Shown here: piece by piece, positions 9,516 to 18,745 of the stretch | How the letters are laid out: every line of letters starts with the position of its first letter | How positions within the stretch are numbered: position 1 is the stretch's first letter | From: Bradyrhizobium jicamae | GTDB lineage: Bacteria; Pseudomonadota; Alphaproteobacteria; Rhizobiales; Xanthobacteraceae | Reading direction: 5' to 3' | Length of the DNA stretch: 64,000 nt | Assembly: GCF_018130215.1 (NCBI RefSeq) | Contig: NZ_JAFCKQ010000001.1 | Coordinates: 1 to 64,000 of the forward strand | Notes under the pieces: generated by a model | Databases searched by the model: none | Told to the model about the DNA's origin: nothing | What the model saw: only the letters and a program-made list of their open reading frames with translations | Program-made: the position numbers and the translations under genes

Positions 9516-10259
9516 CTACAGGTCGATCAGGCCGCCGTCGACGAACAGTTCAGCGCCGGTGGTGTAGGTGGCGTCGGCAGCGAGGTAGAGGGCGGCTGCG
9601 GCGACTTCCGCGACGGTGCCGGTGCGGCCGAGCGGGATGCGGGTCTTGGCGCCTTCGATGAAGTTGTCCTTCTGCACGGGGGTGAGGCCCTTATCAAGGA
9701 TCGGCGTGACGATCGGACCCGGGCTGATGGTGTTGACCCGAATGCCGCGCGGTATCAGCTCCTTCGCGATCGTGCGGCCGAACGAACGCAGCGCCGCCTT
9801 GGTCGAGCCGTAGATGGTGCTGCCGCCCAGGCCGCCGTTCGCGCCGGCGACGGATGCGGTCAGAATGATCGCGCCGCCGTCCGGAATGATCGGAATGGCG
9901 TGCTTGATCAGGAAGAAGGCGCCTTTGACGTTGAGATTGAACTGGCTGTCGAAGAACGCCTCATCGATCTGTGCAATCGGCGCGAACCTGGCGATGCCGG
10001 CATTGACGAACAGGACATCGATGCGGCCGTGTTTGGCTTTGACCTGGCCGACCAGGGCCGACGTGGCGGCCACTTTGCCGGCGTCCGAAACCAGCACCTC
10101 GATCCCGGGCAAAGCAACCTTCGCGGCCTCCACCGAGCGCTCGCTCGAGCCGGTCACGACGACCGTTGCGCCTTCGGATTGAAAGAGCCTGGCGGTCTCC
10201 GCACCGATACCGGTGGTGCCTCCGCTGATGAGAGCGATCTTGCCGTCGAGCTTGGCCAT
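9516..10259 (-). CDS. Short-chain dehydrogenase/reductase (SDR)
   Basis: About 247 residues of classical SDR type. Nucleotide-binding GGTTGIG near the N-terminus, NAG after strand 4, catalytic Ser in TASVAG, YGSTK as the YxxxK pair, and C-terminal FVDGGLIDL. The frame extends upstream to 10382, but the ATG at 10259 gives the normal start (MAKLDGKIALISGG). NAD(P)-dependent oxidation or reduction of an unknown alcohol or ketone is expected. No operon partner. Confidence 0.8.
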   Translation of the reverse strand: MAKLDGKIALISGGTTGIGAETARLFQSEGATVVVTGSSERSVEAAKVALPGIEVLVSDAGKVAATSALVGQVKAKHGRIDVLFVNAGIARFAPIAQIDEAFFDSQFNLNVKGAFFLIKHAIPIIPDGGAIILTASVAGANGGLGGSTIYGSTKAALRSFGRTIAKELIPRGIRVNTISPGPIVTPILDKGLTPVQKDNFIEGAKTRIPLGRTGTVAEVAAAALYLAADATYTTGAELFVDGGLIDL

Positions 10260-10442
10260 GAAGGGTGTCCTGGTTTGAATGGTTAGCGTGGGCAAACAGA
10301 TGGGGGCTGCCGCGACGCGCGCAATGGCGCCGTCGGCACGCACACCGTCAACATGCGGGGCCTTGGCATGCTTTCGGGACATGGCGGCGGGCGGGACGAA
10401 GGCAGCGGGGAGTGGACCGTCTGGGGTCGACCGTCGGACAAG

Positions 10443-10652
10443 TCAGTGCGATTGATGATCGCAGTTACCTCGCTGACATGCAATCGACGCGGCCTTTAGC
10501 AGGACCTTCGCATGTCGCAAGACCTCGGGCGCCTCCAGGGGACCACCATGGCCCATATGAAAGCGCTTGGCGCCTCCACGCACCAGACGTTCCAGTTCGC
10601 CGGCGACGACCAAGGGGGCATGCAGCTGAGACACGCAGCGCCACTCGATCAT
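10443..10652 (-). pseudogene. C-terminal remnant of an MBL-fold metallohydrolase
   Basis: The frame contains ERLVRGGAKRFHMGHGGPL followed by EAPEVLRHAKVLLKA, which resembles the end of metallo-beta-lactamase-fold hydrolases (the MGHGGPL box with the final metal-ligand His). Nothing of the N-terminal HxHxDH domain lies upstream. I read it as the tail of a deleted gene. The rest of 10260-10828 shows no gene. Confidence 0.35.
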
Positions 10653-10828
10653 ACCGAGTAGACGGCATCATTTTTTGTTGAAACCCTGCGCTAGCGCGCG
10701 GCGCGATTCCGAACTCGCTTTTGGGTCGCGTGATGTTTGATCCGCGGGCACAGTACCGCCCGGTCATTCCTGCCCAAAGGAATAGAAGCGCTAGACATGA
10801 GATCGCGCCTTACCGCTTCGAGCGGCAG

Positions 10829-11812
10829 TCAAAGCGGAATGTGAGCTCGAGGCTTCGAAGCTGCGGTCGCTCGCCTGAGTGCGCGCGGCGGCTGGCCGTA
10901 TATCCGCAAGAACGCGCGCCGCATGCGGTCCTTGTCCCCGAAGCCGACCTTGCGGGCAACGATCTCGATCGGCTCCGTTCCCTCCTGAATTCGCGGGAGT
11001 GCAGCTTCAGCACGCAGCCGCTCGACGACCCGGGCAGGCGTATCGCCGGTCTCCTTGAGAAAAAGACGGGCAAATTGCCGCGCGCTGATCCGCGCGGCTG
11101 CGGCCAGTCGGTCGACAGGAAGCGGCTCGTGCAAATGTTCGCGCGCAAAATTCAATGCATCCCTGACACGGTCGGACGCAGGCTCCAGTTCAAGCAGCGC
11201 CGAGAACTGCGATTGCCCGCCTGACCGACGGTGATAGACCACCATGTCCCTAGCGACCGCCTTCGACACTTCGATCCCGAAATCGTCCTCGATCAATGCG
11301 AGCGTCAAATCGATGCCGGAGGTGATCCCTGCCGATGTCCAGACACTGCCATCCCTCACGAATATCTTGTCCGCGTCGACGCGCACGTGCGGAAAACGCC
11401 TTTGCATCAAGGCGGCGAATCGCCAATGGGTCGTCGCCGATCGCCCATCGAGCAGACCGGCGGCGGACAGCAGGAAGGCTCCCGTGCAAACGCTTGCCAC
11501 GCGTCTTGCCCGGGGCGCCATTTTCCTGATCAGTGCGACGGTGTCGGCATCGGCGTTGATCGCGCTGTCGGTGCCTCCGCCGACAACCAGGACCGTATCC
11601 ACGGATTTGCTGCGCGAAGCCCTGAGGGTGTGGACCGGCACGCCCGAGCCGCATGCGACCGAGCCGCCATGAGCGGAAATCACCTCCACTCGATAGGACG
11701 CGCCATGGAGCTCTGACGCCAGATTGAGCGCGCACAAGGGACCGCTCAGATCGAGCAACTCGAAGCCCGGGAACACGACGACCCAAATGCGCCGGCAGGT
11801 GTCCGAGGGCAT
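10829..11812 (-). CDS. GlxA-type AraC-family regulator with DJ-1/PfpI sensor domain
   Basis: About 327 residues. Residues 1 to about 190 form a DJ-1/PfpI-like domain (VVVFPGFELLDLSGP, nucleophile-elbow ASVCTGAFLLSAAGLL). The C-terminal 100 residues are a double AraC helix-turn-helix (ISARQFARLF ... VGFGDKDRMRRAF). The start at 11812 is fixed by a strong AAGGAGGTG about 6 bases upstream. It is divergent from another DJ-1/PfpI gene, with an inverted repeat between them, so it probably controls that gene and itself. Effector unknown. Confidence 0.8.
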   Translation of the reverse strand: MPSDTCRRIWVVVFPGFELLDLSGPLCALNLASELHGASYRVEVISAHGGSVACGSGVPVHTLRASRSKSVDTVLVVGGGTDSAINADADTVALIRKMAPRARRVASVCTGAFLLSAAGLLDGRSATTHWRFAALMQRRFPHVRVDADKIFVRDGSVWTSAGITSGIDLTLALIEDDFGIEVSKAVARDMVVYHRRSGGQSQFSALLELEPASDRVRDALNFAREHLHEPLPVDRLAAAARISARQFARLFLKETGDTPARVVERLRAEAALPRIQEGTEPIEIVARKVGFGDKDRMRRAFLRIYGQPPRALRRATAASKPRAHIPL

Positions 11813-11863
11813 GTGTAACACCTCCTTGTCGTCGAAAGCCTTCAAGGCCGGTACTTGATCAGG

Positions 11864-11900
11864 ATGGCAGAATTTAGCGCTTATATGTCATTTCTGCCAT
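11864..11900. promoter_or_regulatory. Inverted-repeat operator in divergent promoter
   Basis: ATGGCAGAA (11864-11872) and TTCTGCCAT (11892-11900) form a perfect 9-base inverted repeat spaced by 19 bases, about two helical turns centre to centre. It lies midway between the divergent GlxA-type regulator and DJ-1/PfpI genes, a natural place for the regulator to bind. Function is inferred. Confidence 0.5.
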
Positions 11901-11974
11901 AAGCACCTTCAACTAGCTTGAGGCAACTTTCAACACCAAAGGCAGTTCGCCGCGTTCGAACCAACGAGGTCACC

Positions 11975-12664
11975 ATGAAGGTCCTGGCGCTCGCTTTTCC
12001 TGGCTTCACATTCATCGACCTGGCCGGGCCGATGCAGGCGTTCATGATGCTTCCCGGATTCTCGTCGCAGGTCGTGTGGCAGACCAGGGGGATCGTCGAT
12101 TCCGATGCCGGCGTCAGCGTGCAGGCAACGGAGGATTTCGGCAGCTGTTGGAAGGACCCGGACATCCTGTTCGTTCCCGGCAACACCGTCGCTCTGTTCA
12201 AGCTGTTGCAGGACGATCGGACCCTCGACTTCATTGCCGATGTCGGCAGCCGCGCCAAGTGGATCACGAGCGTGTGCAACGGTTCGCTGCTGCTGGGCGC
12301 GGCGGGACTCCTGAAGGGATACAAGGCGGCCTCCTACTGGTACACGCGCGACCATCTTGGTTTGTTCGGCGCCATTCCGACAGACGCCAGGTACGTGATC
12401 GACGGGAACCGCGCGACAGGCGGAGGCATGACTGCGGGAGTCGATTTCGGTCTTGCCATGGTCGGCGAAATAGCGGGAGAGCACGTCGGCCGGGTGGCCG
12501 AGTTGTCGTTCGAGTACGCGCCGCGGCCTCCCTTCGGAACCGGCCGACCCGAGCTGGCCGACCCTGCAACGTTGGCTCACACCACCGAAATTCTGAAGCA
12601 GCTCATGCCGGTTCAGGACCTGGAGAGTGTGAGAGCCCGTCGCCTGGCCATGGGAAGGCTCTAG
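11975..12664 (+). CDS. DJ-1/PfpI family protein, isonitrile hydratase-like
   Basis: A 229-residue single-domain protein. The Cys nucleophile lies in TSVCNGSLLLGAAGLL and the conserved acid region in FPGFTFIDLAGPMQAF. The overall pattern fits the InhA/isonitrile hydratase branch, which turns isonitriles into N-substituted formamides, but other DJ-1 members bind or sense small molecules, so the activity is uncertain. The ATG at 11975 follows GAGGT and matches the family start. It heads a run with a DUF6616-like gene and a hydrolase. Confidence 0.65.
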   Translation: MKVLALAFPGFTFIDLAGPMQAFMMLPGFSSQVVWQTRGIVDSDAGVSVQATEDFGSCWKDPDILFVPGNTVALFKLLQDDRTLDFIADVGSRAKWITSVCNGSLLLGAAGLLKGYKAASYWYTRDHLGLFGAIPTDARYVIDGNRATGGGMTAGVDFGLAMVGEIAGEHVGRVAELSFEYAPRPPFGTGRPELADPATLAHTTEILKQLMPVQDLESVRARRLAMGRL

Positions 12665-12732
12665 CAGCCGGCCCCGGCTCTTGCCGGCAAAAGCGAACAA
12701 TATTCCCGTTCAGCATCCAACGAGGTCGCGTC

Positions 12733-13089
12733 ATGCAGCAGGTCTTCATCGAGCTCTATAACTACCGTCCCGCCTGGACCGACCGCCCGGAAAGCGAGCG
12801 AACCGATTTCGCGAAGAAAATCGTCGAAGCGGTCAACGGTCTGGCGTCCGCCGGCGTCGAAATCGTTGCCTATGGCATGAACTCTCCCGATACCGATCAT
12901 CGCGCGCCATACGATTTCTTTTGCGTCTATCGCGTGCCGAACGTCGAGTTTCAGCGCGAGTTCGAGCGGCAGATCGCAGCATCGGGTTGGTACGATTACT
13001 TCGAGCAGGTGAATGTCAGCGGTGACGCGAAAGACGCCGAAGCCGTGCTGCTCGGCAATGCCAGGATGGTGCGACCGGTTTCGTCCTGA
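12733..13089 (+). CDS. Conserved hypothetical protein, DUF6616-like
   Basis: A 118-residue soluble protein starting MQQVFIELYNYRPAW with a conserved ASGWYDYFEQVNVSG near the C-terminus. I recognise this pattern from small uncharacterised proteins (DUF6616), probably of ferredoxin-like alpha/beta fold. The reading frame is open far upstream, but that part is antisense-like noise across the previous gene; the ATG at 12733 fits. It lies 68 bases after the DJ-1 gene and 58 before a hydrolase, so co-transcription is likely. Confidence 0.6.
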   Translation: MQQVFIELYNYRPAWTDRPESERTDFAKKIVEAVNGLASAGVEIVAYGMNSPDTDHRAPYDFFCVYRVPNVEFQREFERQIAASGWYDYFEQVNVSGDAKDAEAVLLGNARMVRPVSS

Positions 13090-13147
13090 CGACGTGATCA
13101 ACTCCGCCATCCGGATTCCGGAACGGCGTCGACGAGAAAGGACGGCT

Positions 13148-13939
13148 ATGTCAGGCAATACAAAGCTGGTGCGTGTCCAGGGAGTGGACTTCCAGATCCA
13201 CGATGTCGGAGACAAGCAGCCTGCGCTGGTTTTTCTCCATTACTGGGGCGGCACGGGAAGGACGTGGGACCTCGTCATACGGGAGGTTTCAAGTCGTCAC
13301 CGCTGCGTTGCACCTGACCTTCGCGGCTGGGGCGGGTCGGCCAAGACAACGGACGGTTACGATCTGCGCACCCAGGCCGACGATGTCGTTGCGCTGATCG
13401 CTTCGCTGGGGCTGTCGCAATATATTCTGGTCGGGCAGTCGATGGGCGGCAAGATCGCCCAGATCATCGGTGCCCGCAGACCGCAGGGCCTGAAGGGGCT
13501 CGTGCTGGTCGCGCCTGCTCCCCCCACGCCGATCGCCGCACCCGGGGAGCAACGCGACGCCATGCTCGAAAGCTATCAGAGCGTCGCCGGCGTCGACTTC
13601 GCCCTGTCGATCCTGACTTCGCGGCAGCTCGCGCCGGAACTGCGGCAGCAGGTGATCGACGATACGCTGGGCGGGTCTCCGGCGGCCAAGGCCGCATGGA
13701 CGCAAGCCGGCATGACACTGGATATCAGCGATATCGTTGGGAAAATCGATGTCCCAACCACCGTCATCGTCGGGGATGCCGACAAGGTCGAGACCGAGGC
13801 TCTCCTGAGGCGGGAGCTGGCCTCTCGCATCAGCGCAACGGAATTCATCGTGCTTCCCGGTGTGGGCCATCTGTCCCCGCTCGAGGCGCCCGTCGAACTG
13901 GCCGCCGCCATCACCAGGGCGCGATCGAGGATTCACTAG
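13148..13939 (+). CDS. Alpha/beta hydrolase
   Basis: A 263-residue hydrolase with the full triad visible: nucleophile Ser in GQSMGG, acid in VGDADKVET, His in GVGHLSPLEAP. The oxyanion region reads HYWGGTGRTWD in place of the common HGFP form. GAGAAAGGA precedes the ATG at 13148; the frame runs open upstream to 13013 but overlaps the preceding gene. It looks like a non-haem peroxidase or esterase-type member; substrate unknown. It is third in the DJ-1 gene cluster. Confidence 0.75.
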   Translation: MSGNTKLVRVQGVDFQIHDVGDKQPALVFLHYWGGTGRTWDLVIREVSSRHRCVAPDLRGWGGSAKTTDGYDLRTQADDVVALIASLGLSQYILVGQSMGGKIAQIIGARRPQGLKGLVLVAPAPPTPIAAPGEQRDAMLESYQSVAGVDFALSILTSRQLAPELRQQVIDDTLGGSPAAKAAWTQAGMTLDISDIVGKIDVPTTVIVGDADKVETEALLRRELASRISATEFIVLPGVGHLSPLEAPVELAAAITRARSRIH

Positions 13940-14408
13940 CGCCGATGCGCTCGTGCCGGACGGGTCGTTGTCCAATTCGCGGTGAGCAGCGGCGAACAGT
14001 AACTCTTCGGGATATCCGGTGCGGCGCGGCCCGAAGATGTTCGCGATTGAAAGCGGTCGCGGGTGCCGCTCGCTGATCAGAGCAGACTCGCGGCCGAAGC
14101 TCGCGGCGCCGGTCCGCCTCCTTGGTTTCAGCGCGACAGCTGTCGCTCACTGGAAGGTGTCGGCCAAGGGAAGGGCAATATTGCAGGCCGAATGACAGTT
14201 TGGCGGGCACGAAAAATTCTGGTATCGGTCGGGAGTTCAGGATCCGCGATTATCTCGCGGTGAAATTCACCTGCATCGGTGGGCTGTGAAGCGGCGTTGG
14301 TGATTGTTCCGAAAACTCGATGCCAAGGGGGGCGGCGTGCTCAGCGCGTGGCCCTCGCTGCCCGGGCCTTCTTCGACCAGGTGTCGCTTTCGTTCATGGG
14401 GGGACGGC
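13940..14408. other. Intergenic region before ABC transporter operon
   Basis: About 470 bases with no convincing gene. It presumably carries the promoter of the ABC importer operon. I found no clear operator or terminator in it. Confidence 0.35.
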
Positions 14409-15518
14409 ATGGAAAGCGGCGGGACTGCGTCCGCGCCCGCGCTGGTGCGTTTTAGCGGGATTCAGAAGACCTACGACGGCGAGCACCTCGTGGTGAAGAA
14501 TCTCGACCTCGACATCAGAAAGGGCGAGTTCGTCACCCTGCTTGGCCCGTCGGGCTCGGGCAAGACCACCACGCTGATGATGCTGGCGGGTTTCGAGGTT
14601 CCCACCCATGGCGAGATCTATGTCGCCGACCGGCCGATCAAGGACATGCCGCCGCACAAGCGCGATATCGGAATGGTCTTCCAGAACTACGCGCTGTTTC
14701 CGCACCTGACGATCGAGGAGAACGTCGCGTTTCCGCTGGCGGTCCGCAAGGTCAAAAAAGCCGAGGCACAGGAACGCGTGCGGGCGGCGCTGCGCATGAT
14801 CAAGATGGAACCCTTGGCGCAGCGGCGGCCGGGGCAATTGTCCGGTGGCCAGCAGCAGCGCGTCGCACTGGCGCGCGCGCTCGTTTTCAATCCGCAGCTC
14901 GTGCTGATGGACGAGCCGCTCGGCGCCCTCGACAAGCGCCTCCGGGAGCAGATGCAACTCGAGATCAAGCAGCTGCACGAGACGATGGGCATCACCGTCG
15001 TCTACGTCACCCACGACCAGAGCGAAGCGCTCACCATGTCGGATCGCATAGCGGTGTTCAACGACGGCATCGTGCAACAGATCGACAAGCCAGACGCGCT
15101 GTACGAGCGCCCCGTGAACAGTTTTGTTGCCAACTTCGTCGGCGAGAACAATGTGCTCGCCGGCATCGTCGAGACCATCGAGCAGGGATATTGCCGCGTC
15201 GCGCTGGCTTCCGGCGGCACCGTCACGGCACGCGCGGTCAATGTGGCCGGCGCGGGCGCCGCCACCTCCTTGTCGGTGCGGCCGGAGCGGATCGCCATCG
15301 TCACGAACCGCGCGGCCGGCGAGGGGCCGAACCGCCTTCCGGCCACGGTGCACGACATCATCTATCTCGGCGACCACACGCTGGCCGTGCTCGAGGCCGC
15401 AGGCAATGAGGAGTTCATGGTCAAGCTGCAGCCCGGCGCACATGGAGACCTCAGCCACGGCCAGCAGGTGTCCGTCACCTTCAGCCCCGAAGACTGCCTG
15501 GCGCTTGATCCCATGTGA
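14409..15518 (+). CDS. ABC transporter ATP-binding protein, polyamine type (PotA-like)
   Basis: A 369-residue ATPase that powers the importer encoded by the next three genes. Walker A GPSGSGKTT, Q-loop FQNYALFPH, signature LSGGQQQR, Walker B LVLMDEPLGALDK and H-loop VTHDQ are all present. The C-terminal 110 residues form the TOBE domain typical of the PotA/FbpC group. An upstream extension of the frame to 14304 is not conserved-looking; the ATG at 14409 is preferred. Putrescine/spermidine or opine-type substrates are expected from the family. Confidence 0.85.
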   Translation: MESGGTASAPALVRFSGIQKTYDGEHLVVKNLDLDIRKGEFVTLLGPSGSGKTTTLMMLAGFEVPTHGEIYVADRPIKDMPPHKRDIGMVFQNYALFPHLTIEENVAFPLAVRKVKKAEAQERVRAALRMIKMEPLAQRRPGQLSGGQQQRVALARALVFNPQLVLMDEPLGALDKRLREQMQLEIKQLHETMGITVVYVTHDQSEALTMSDRIAVFNDGIVQQIDKPDALYERPVNSFVANFVGENNVLAGIVETIEQGYCRVALASGGTVTARAVNVAGAGAATSLSVRPERIAIVTNRAAGEGPNRLPATVHDIIYLGDHTLAVLEAAGNEEFMVKLQPGAHGDLSHGQQVSVTFSPEDCLALDPM

Positions 15519-15584
15519 CCAATCCAGCGATCGAGCCCGGACGCATCACTCAAGGACGTAAACCTCAGAGAAGGAACGAAGACG

Positions 15585-16634
15585 ATGTCAAAGCTCAAGC
15601 TAGCCCTGGGATTCGCCGCGACGTTCACTGCCGGTATCGCGCTGGCGACAGCCGCTCAGGCGCGTGACCTGACCGTCGTGTCGTGGGGCGGTGCATATCA
15701 GGATGCCCAGAAGAAAGTCTATTTCGAGCCGTTCAGGAAGGCGGCCGGCGTTGCGATGAACGACGAATCCTGGGACGGCGGCATCGGTGTGCTGCGCGCC
15801 AAGGTGCAAGGCGGTGCCGCCACCTGGGATGTCGTGCAGGTCGAGAGCGAGGAGCTTGCGGTCGGCTGTGATGAGGGGCTGTTCGAGAAGATCGACTACG
15901 CGAAGATCGGCGGCGAGAGCGCTTATCTTCCGGCGTCGGTCAATCCATGCGGCATCGGCGCCATCCTCTATGATTTCGTGCTCGGATACGACAAGGACAA
16001 GCTGAAGGACGCGCCGAAGGGCTGGGCCGACTTCTTCGACACCAAAAAGTATCCGGGCAAGCGCAGCCTGCGTCAGGGCCCGAAGACCACTCTGGAGATT
16101 GCCCTCATCGCCGACGGCGTCGCGCCGTCCGACGTCTACAAGGTGCTGGCCACGGACGAGGGCGTCGAGCGCGCCTTCAAGAAGCTCGACACCATCAAGA
16201 GCGATATCGTCTGGTGGAAGGCCGGTGCACAGCCGCCGCAACTGCTTGCCTCCGGCGAAGTGGCGATGACCTCGGTGTACAACGGTCGGATCGACGCGGC
16301 GAACAAGAGCGAGAAGAAGAATTTCGGCATGGTATGGGACGGCGCTCTCTACACGCTCGATAGCTGGGTCATCCTGAAGGGCAGCCCGAACAAGGATGCC
16401 GCCTACAAGTTCTTGGAGTTCGCCGGCAAGGCCGAGAATCAGGCAAAGCTGTCGGAGAATATTGCGTACGGAACCTCGAACAAGGGCGCCGCAGCCCTGC
16501 TGCAGCCGGCCGTCCTGAAGGACCTGCCGACGGCACCGGACAACATGAAGAACGCAGTCGAGATCAACGTTGCATTCTGGCTCGAAAACATCGACCGCCT
16601 GACCGAGCGCTTCAACAAGTGGACGGCCAAATAG
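15585..16634 (+). CDS. Periplasmic binding protein of polyamine-type ABC importer
   Basis: A 349-residue PotD/PotF-like protein. It has a Sec signal peptide (lysines, then a hydrophobic stretch ending near TAAQA, residues 1-26) and mature sequence starting RDLTVVSWGGAY, the usual first strand of this cluster. The ATG follows AGAAGGAA. It sits 66 bases after the ATPase and 21 before the first permease, so the four genes form one operon. The ligand is probably a polyamine or related amine; this cannot be settled by eye. Confidence 0.85.
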   Translation: MSKLKLALGFAATFTAGIALATAAQARDLTVVSWGGAYQDAQKKVYFEPFRKAAGVAMNDESWDGGIGVLRAKVQGGAATWDVVQVESEELAVGCDEGLFEKIDYAKIGGESAYLPASVNPCGIGAILYDFVLGYDKDKLKDAPKGWADFFDTKKYPGKRSLRQGPKTTLEIALIADGVAPSDVYKVLATDEGVERAFKKLDTIKSDIVWWKAGAQPPQLLASGEVAMTSVYNGRIDAANKSEKKNFGMVWDGALYTLDSWVILKGSPNKDAAYKFLEFAGKAENQAKLSENIAYGTSNKGAAALLQPAVLKDLPTAPDNMKNAVEINVAFWLENIDRLTERFNKWTAK

Positions 16635-16655
16635 GACGCTCGCAAGGTTCGACAG

Positions 16656-17918
16656 ATGACAGAAGCGTTGCTGACCGGCGTCGATGCGCCGACCGGGGTG
16701 CCGCTCAGGCGCCGATTGAAGCGGGCGGAACGGGCCCGCCAGGTCAAGGCATTGGCGCTGGTCGTGCCGCTTCTGTTGTTCCTGCTCCTGACCTTCGTCG
16801 GTCCCATCGCGAGCATGCTCTGGCGCGCGGTCGACGACTGGGAGGTGCCTCGGGTGCTGCCCCACACCGTGGCGGCCCTGGCTGACTGGAACGGCAAGGA
16901 CTTGCCGGATGAAAGAGCCTATGCGGCGCTGGCAGACGACATCCTGGCGGCACGCGCCGCCGGCACCGTTGCGATCGCGTCCAAGCGGCTCAATTACGCG
17001 CTCAATGGCTTCCGCACCATCCTCGCCAGCACGTCGCGCAATCTGAAGACCGCACCTGAGCCCGGCACGGCCAGGGAAACGCTGGGCAAGATCAATCCGG
17101 CCTGGCGCGACCGCGGCACCTGGAGCGCAATCAAGGGCGCCGGCGGCCCAATGACCAGCTTCTATTTGCTCGCGGCGCTCGACCTGACGCGAAACGCGGA
17201 CGGTGCGATCGTCGCAGCTCCGCCGGATCAGGCCATCTACCGCGATGTATTCGCACGCACCTTCACCATCAGCTTCGGTGTCGCGCTGCTGTGCCTGATC
17301 CTGGGTTTTCCGGTTGCCTATCTGCTCGCGACGCTGCCCCCCGGCCGGTCGAACCTGTTGATGATATTCGTCCTGCTGCCGTTCTGGACGTCGCTCCTGG
17401 TCCGCACCTGCGCCTGGATCGTGCTTTTGCAAAGCAATGGCGTGGTGAACGACGGCTTGCGCTGGCTCGGCATCATCGATGCCCCGCTGCGCCTGATCTA
17501 TAACCGCTTCGGCGTTTATGTCGCCATGACCCACGTCCTGCTGCCCTTCATGATCTTGCCGCTCTACAGCAGCATGAAAGCGATCTCGCCGGCCTATATG
17601 CGTGCCGCGGCGTCGCTCGGCGCGGCGCCCGTCACTGCGTTTCTGCGGATCTACCTGCCCCAGACGCTGCCCGGCATCGGGGCGGGAGGCCTGCTCGTCT
17701 TCATCCTCGCGCTCGGCTACTACATCACGCCGGCTCTTGTCGGCGGTGGCGGCGACCAGATGATCAGCTACTTCATCGCCCTCTATACGACAGAGACGGC
17801 CAACTGGGGCCTGGCCTCGGCGCTCGGTGCGGTGCTGTTGCTCGCCACGCTGCTGTTGGCCACCGTCTACGGAAAGCTGGTGCAGGGCCAGCAGGTTACG
17901 GGAGGAATGAAGAATTGA
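16656..17918 (+). CDS. ABC permease, PotB type with long periplasmic loop
   Basis: A 420-residue inner-membrane permease. TM1 (LALVVPLLLFLLLTFVG, about residues 31-50) is followed by about 140 mostly polar residues before TM2 near 197. This long insertion is known in a rhizobial subset of PotB-like permeases. The EAA coupling motif lies around MRAAASLGAAPVTAFLRIYLP. It pairs with the next gene, whose TTG start overlaps this stop. Confidence 0.85.
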   Translation: MTEALLTGVDAPTGVPLRRRLKRAERARQVKALALVVPLLLFLLLTFVGPIASMLWRAVDDWEVPRVLPHTVAALADWNGKDLPDERAYAALADDILAARAAGTVAIASKRLNYALNGFRTILASTSRNLKTAPEPGTARETLGKINPAWRDRGTWSAIKGAGGPMTSFYLLAALDLTRNADGAIVAAPPDQAIYRDVFARTFTISFGVALLCLILGFPVAYLLATLPPGRSNLLMIFVLLPFWTSLLVRTCAWIVLLQSNGVVNDGLRWLGIIDAPLRLIYNRFGVYVAMTHVLLPFMILPLYSSMKAISPAYMRAAASLGAAPVTAFLRIYLPQTLPGIGAGGLLVFILALGYYITPALVGGGGDQMISYFIALYTTETANWGLASALGAVLLLATLLLATVYGKLVQGQQVTGGMKN

Positions 17919-18745
17919 GCGCTCCCCGTTCGCTCCGCACGCCGAGCCAGCGCATCGCATGGAATGCGACCATCGTTGTCTCCACGCTGGTGTTCATCTT
18001 CCTGATGGCGCCCATCCTGGCGATCATGCCGCTCTCTTTCAGCTCCGGTTCCTACCTGACCTATCCGCTGCCCGGGCTCTCCCTGCGCTGGTACGACGAC
18101 TTCCTCAACTCGGCGCGCTGGATGGCGTCGCTGAAGAACAGCATGATCATCGGTGTCGCCTCGGCCACGTTGTCCGTGCTGCTCGGTACACTCGCCGCGC
18201 TCGGCCTTGCGCAGTGGAAGAGCAGGTTCAAGCCGCTGGTGCTCGCGGTCGTGCTGTCGCCGGTCGTCGTGCCCGGTGTCATCACCGCAGTCGGCCTCTA
18301 CTTCTTCTTCGCGCCGATCGGGCTGACGGGAAGCTACCTCGGCTTGATCCTGGCTCACACCGCGCTCGCGACGCCTTTCGTGGTGATCACGGTCGGCGCG
18401 ACACTGCAGAGCTTCGACACCAACCTGGCGCGCGCCGCCGCCTCGCTCGGCGCCTCGCCGCTCTACGCTTTCCGCCGCGTCATCCTGCCGCTGATCCTGC
18501 CTGGCCTGGCATCCGGCGCGCTTTTCGCCTTCGCGACCAGCTTCGATGAGGTGGTCATCGTGCTGTTCATGGCCGGTCCGGAACAGCGTACCCTGCCGCG
18601 CGAGATGTTCAGCGGCATCCGCGAGAACATCAGCCCGACTATCACGGCGGCGGCGGTGATACTGACGACGGTGTCGGTCATCCTGCTTGCCACCATGGAA
18701 GCGCTGCGCCGCCGCAACGAGCGGCTGAAGGGCAGGGGGGCCTGA
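17915..18745 (+). CDS. ABC permease, PotC type
   Basis: A 276-residue permease with about six TM segments and the EAA motif around RAAASLGASPLYAFRRVILP. The start is an unusual TTG at 17915, overlapping the stop of the previous permease (TTGA), with GGAGGAA 8 bases upstream. This is translational coupling. It completes the importer with the ATPase, binding protein and PotB-like permease. Confidence 0.85.
   Translation: MSAPRSLRTPSQRIAWNATIVVSTLVFIFLMAPILAIMPLSFSSGSYLTYPLPGLSLRWYDDFLNSARWMASLKNSMIIGVASATLSVLLGTLAALGLAQWKSRFKPLVLAVVLSPVVVPGVITAVGLYFFFAPIGLTGSYLGLILAHTALATPFVVITVGATLQSFDTNLARAAASLGASPLYAFRRVILPLILPGLASGALFAFATSFDEVVIVLFMAGPEQRTLPREMFSGIRENISPTITAAAVILTTVSVILLATMEALRRRNERLKGRGA

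Noticed and set aside
15600..17960. A 786-residue open frame on the minus strand opposite the ABC binding protein and permease
   Set aside because: It mirrors third-codon GC of the real genes, has no domain, and is full of Arg/Gln/Asp runs typical of antisense frames.
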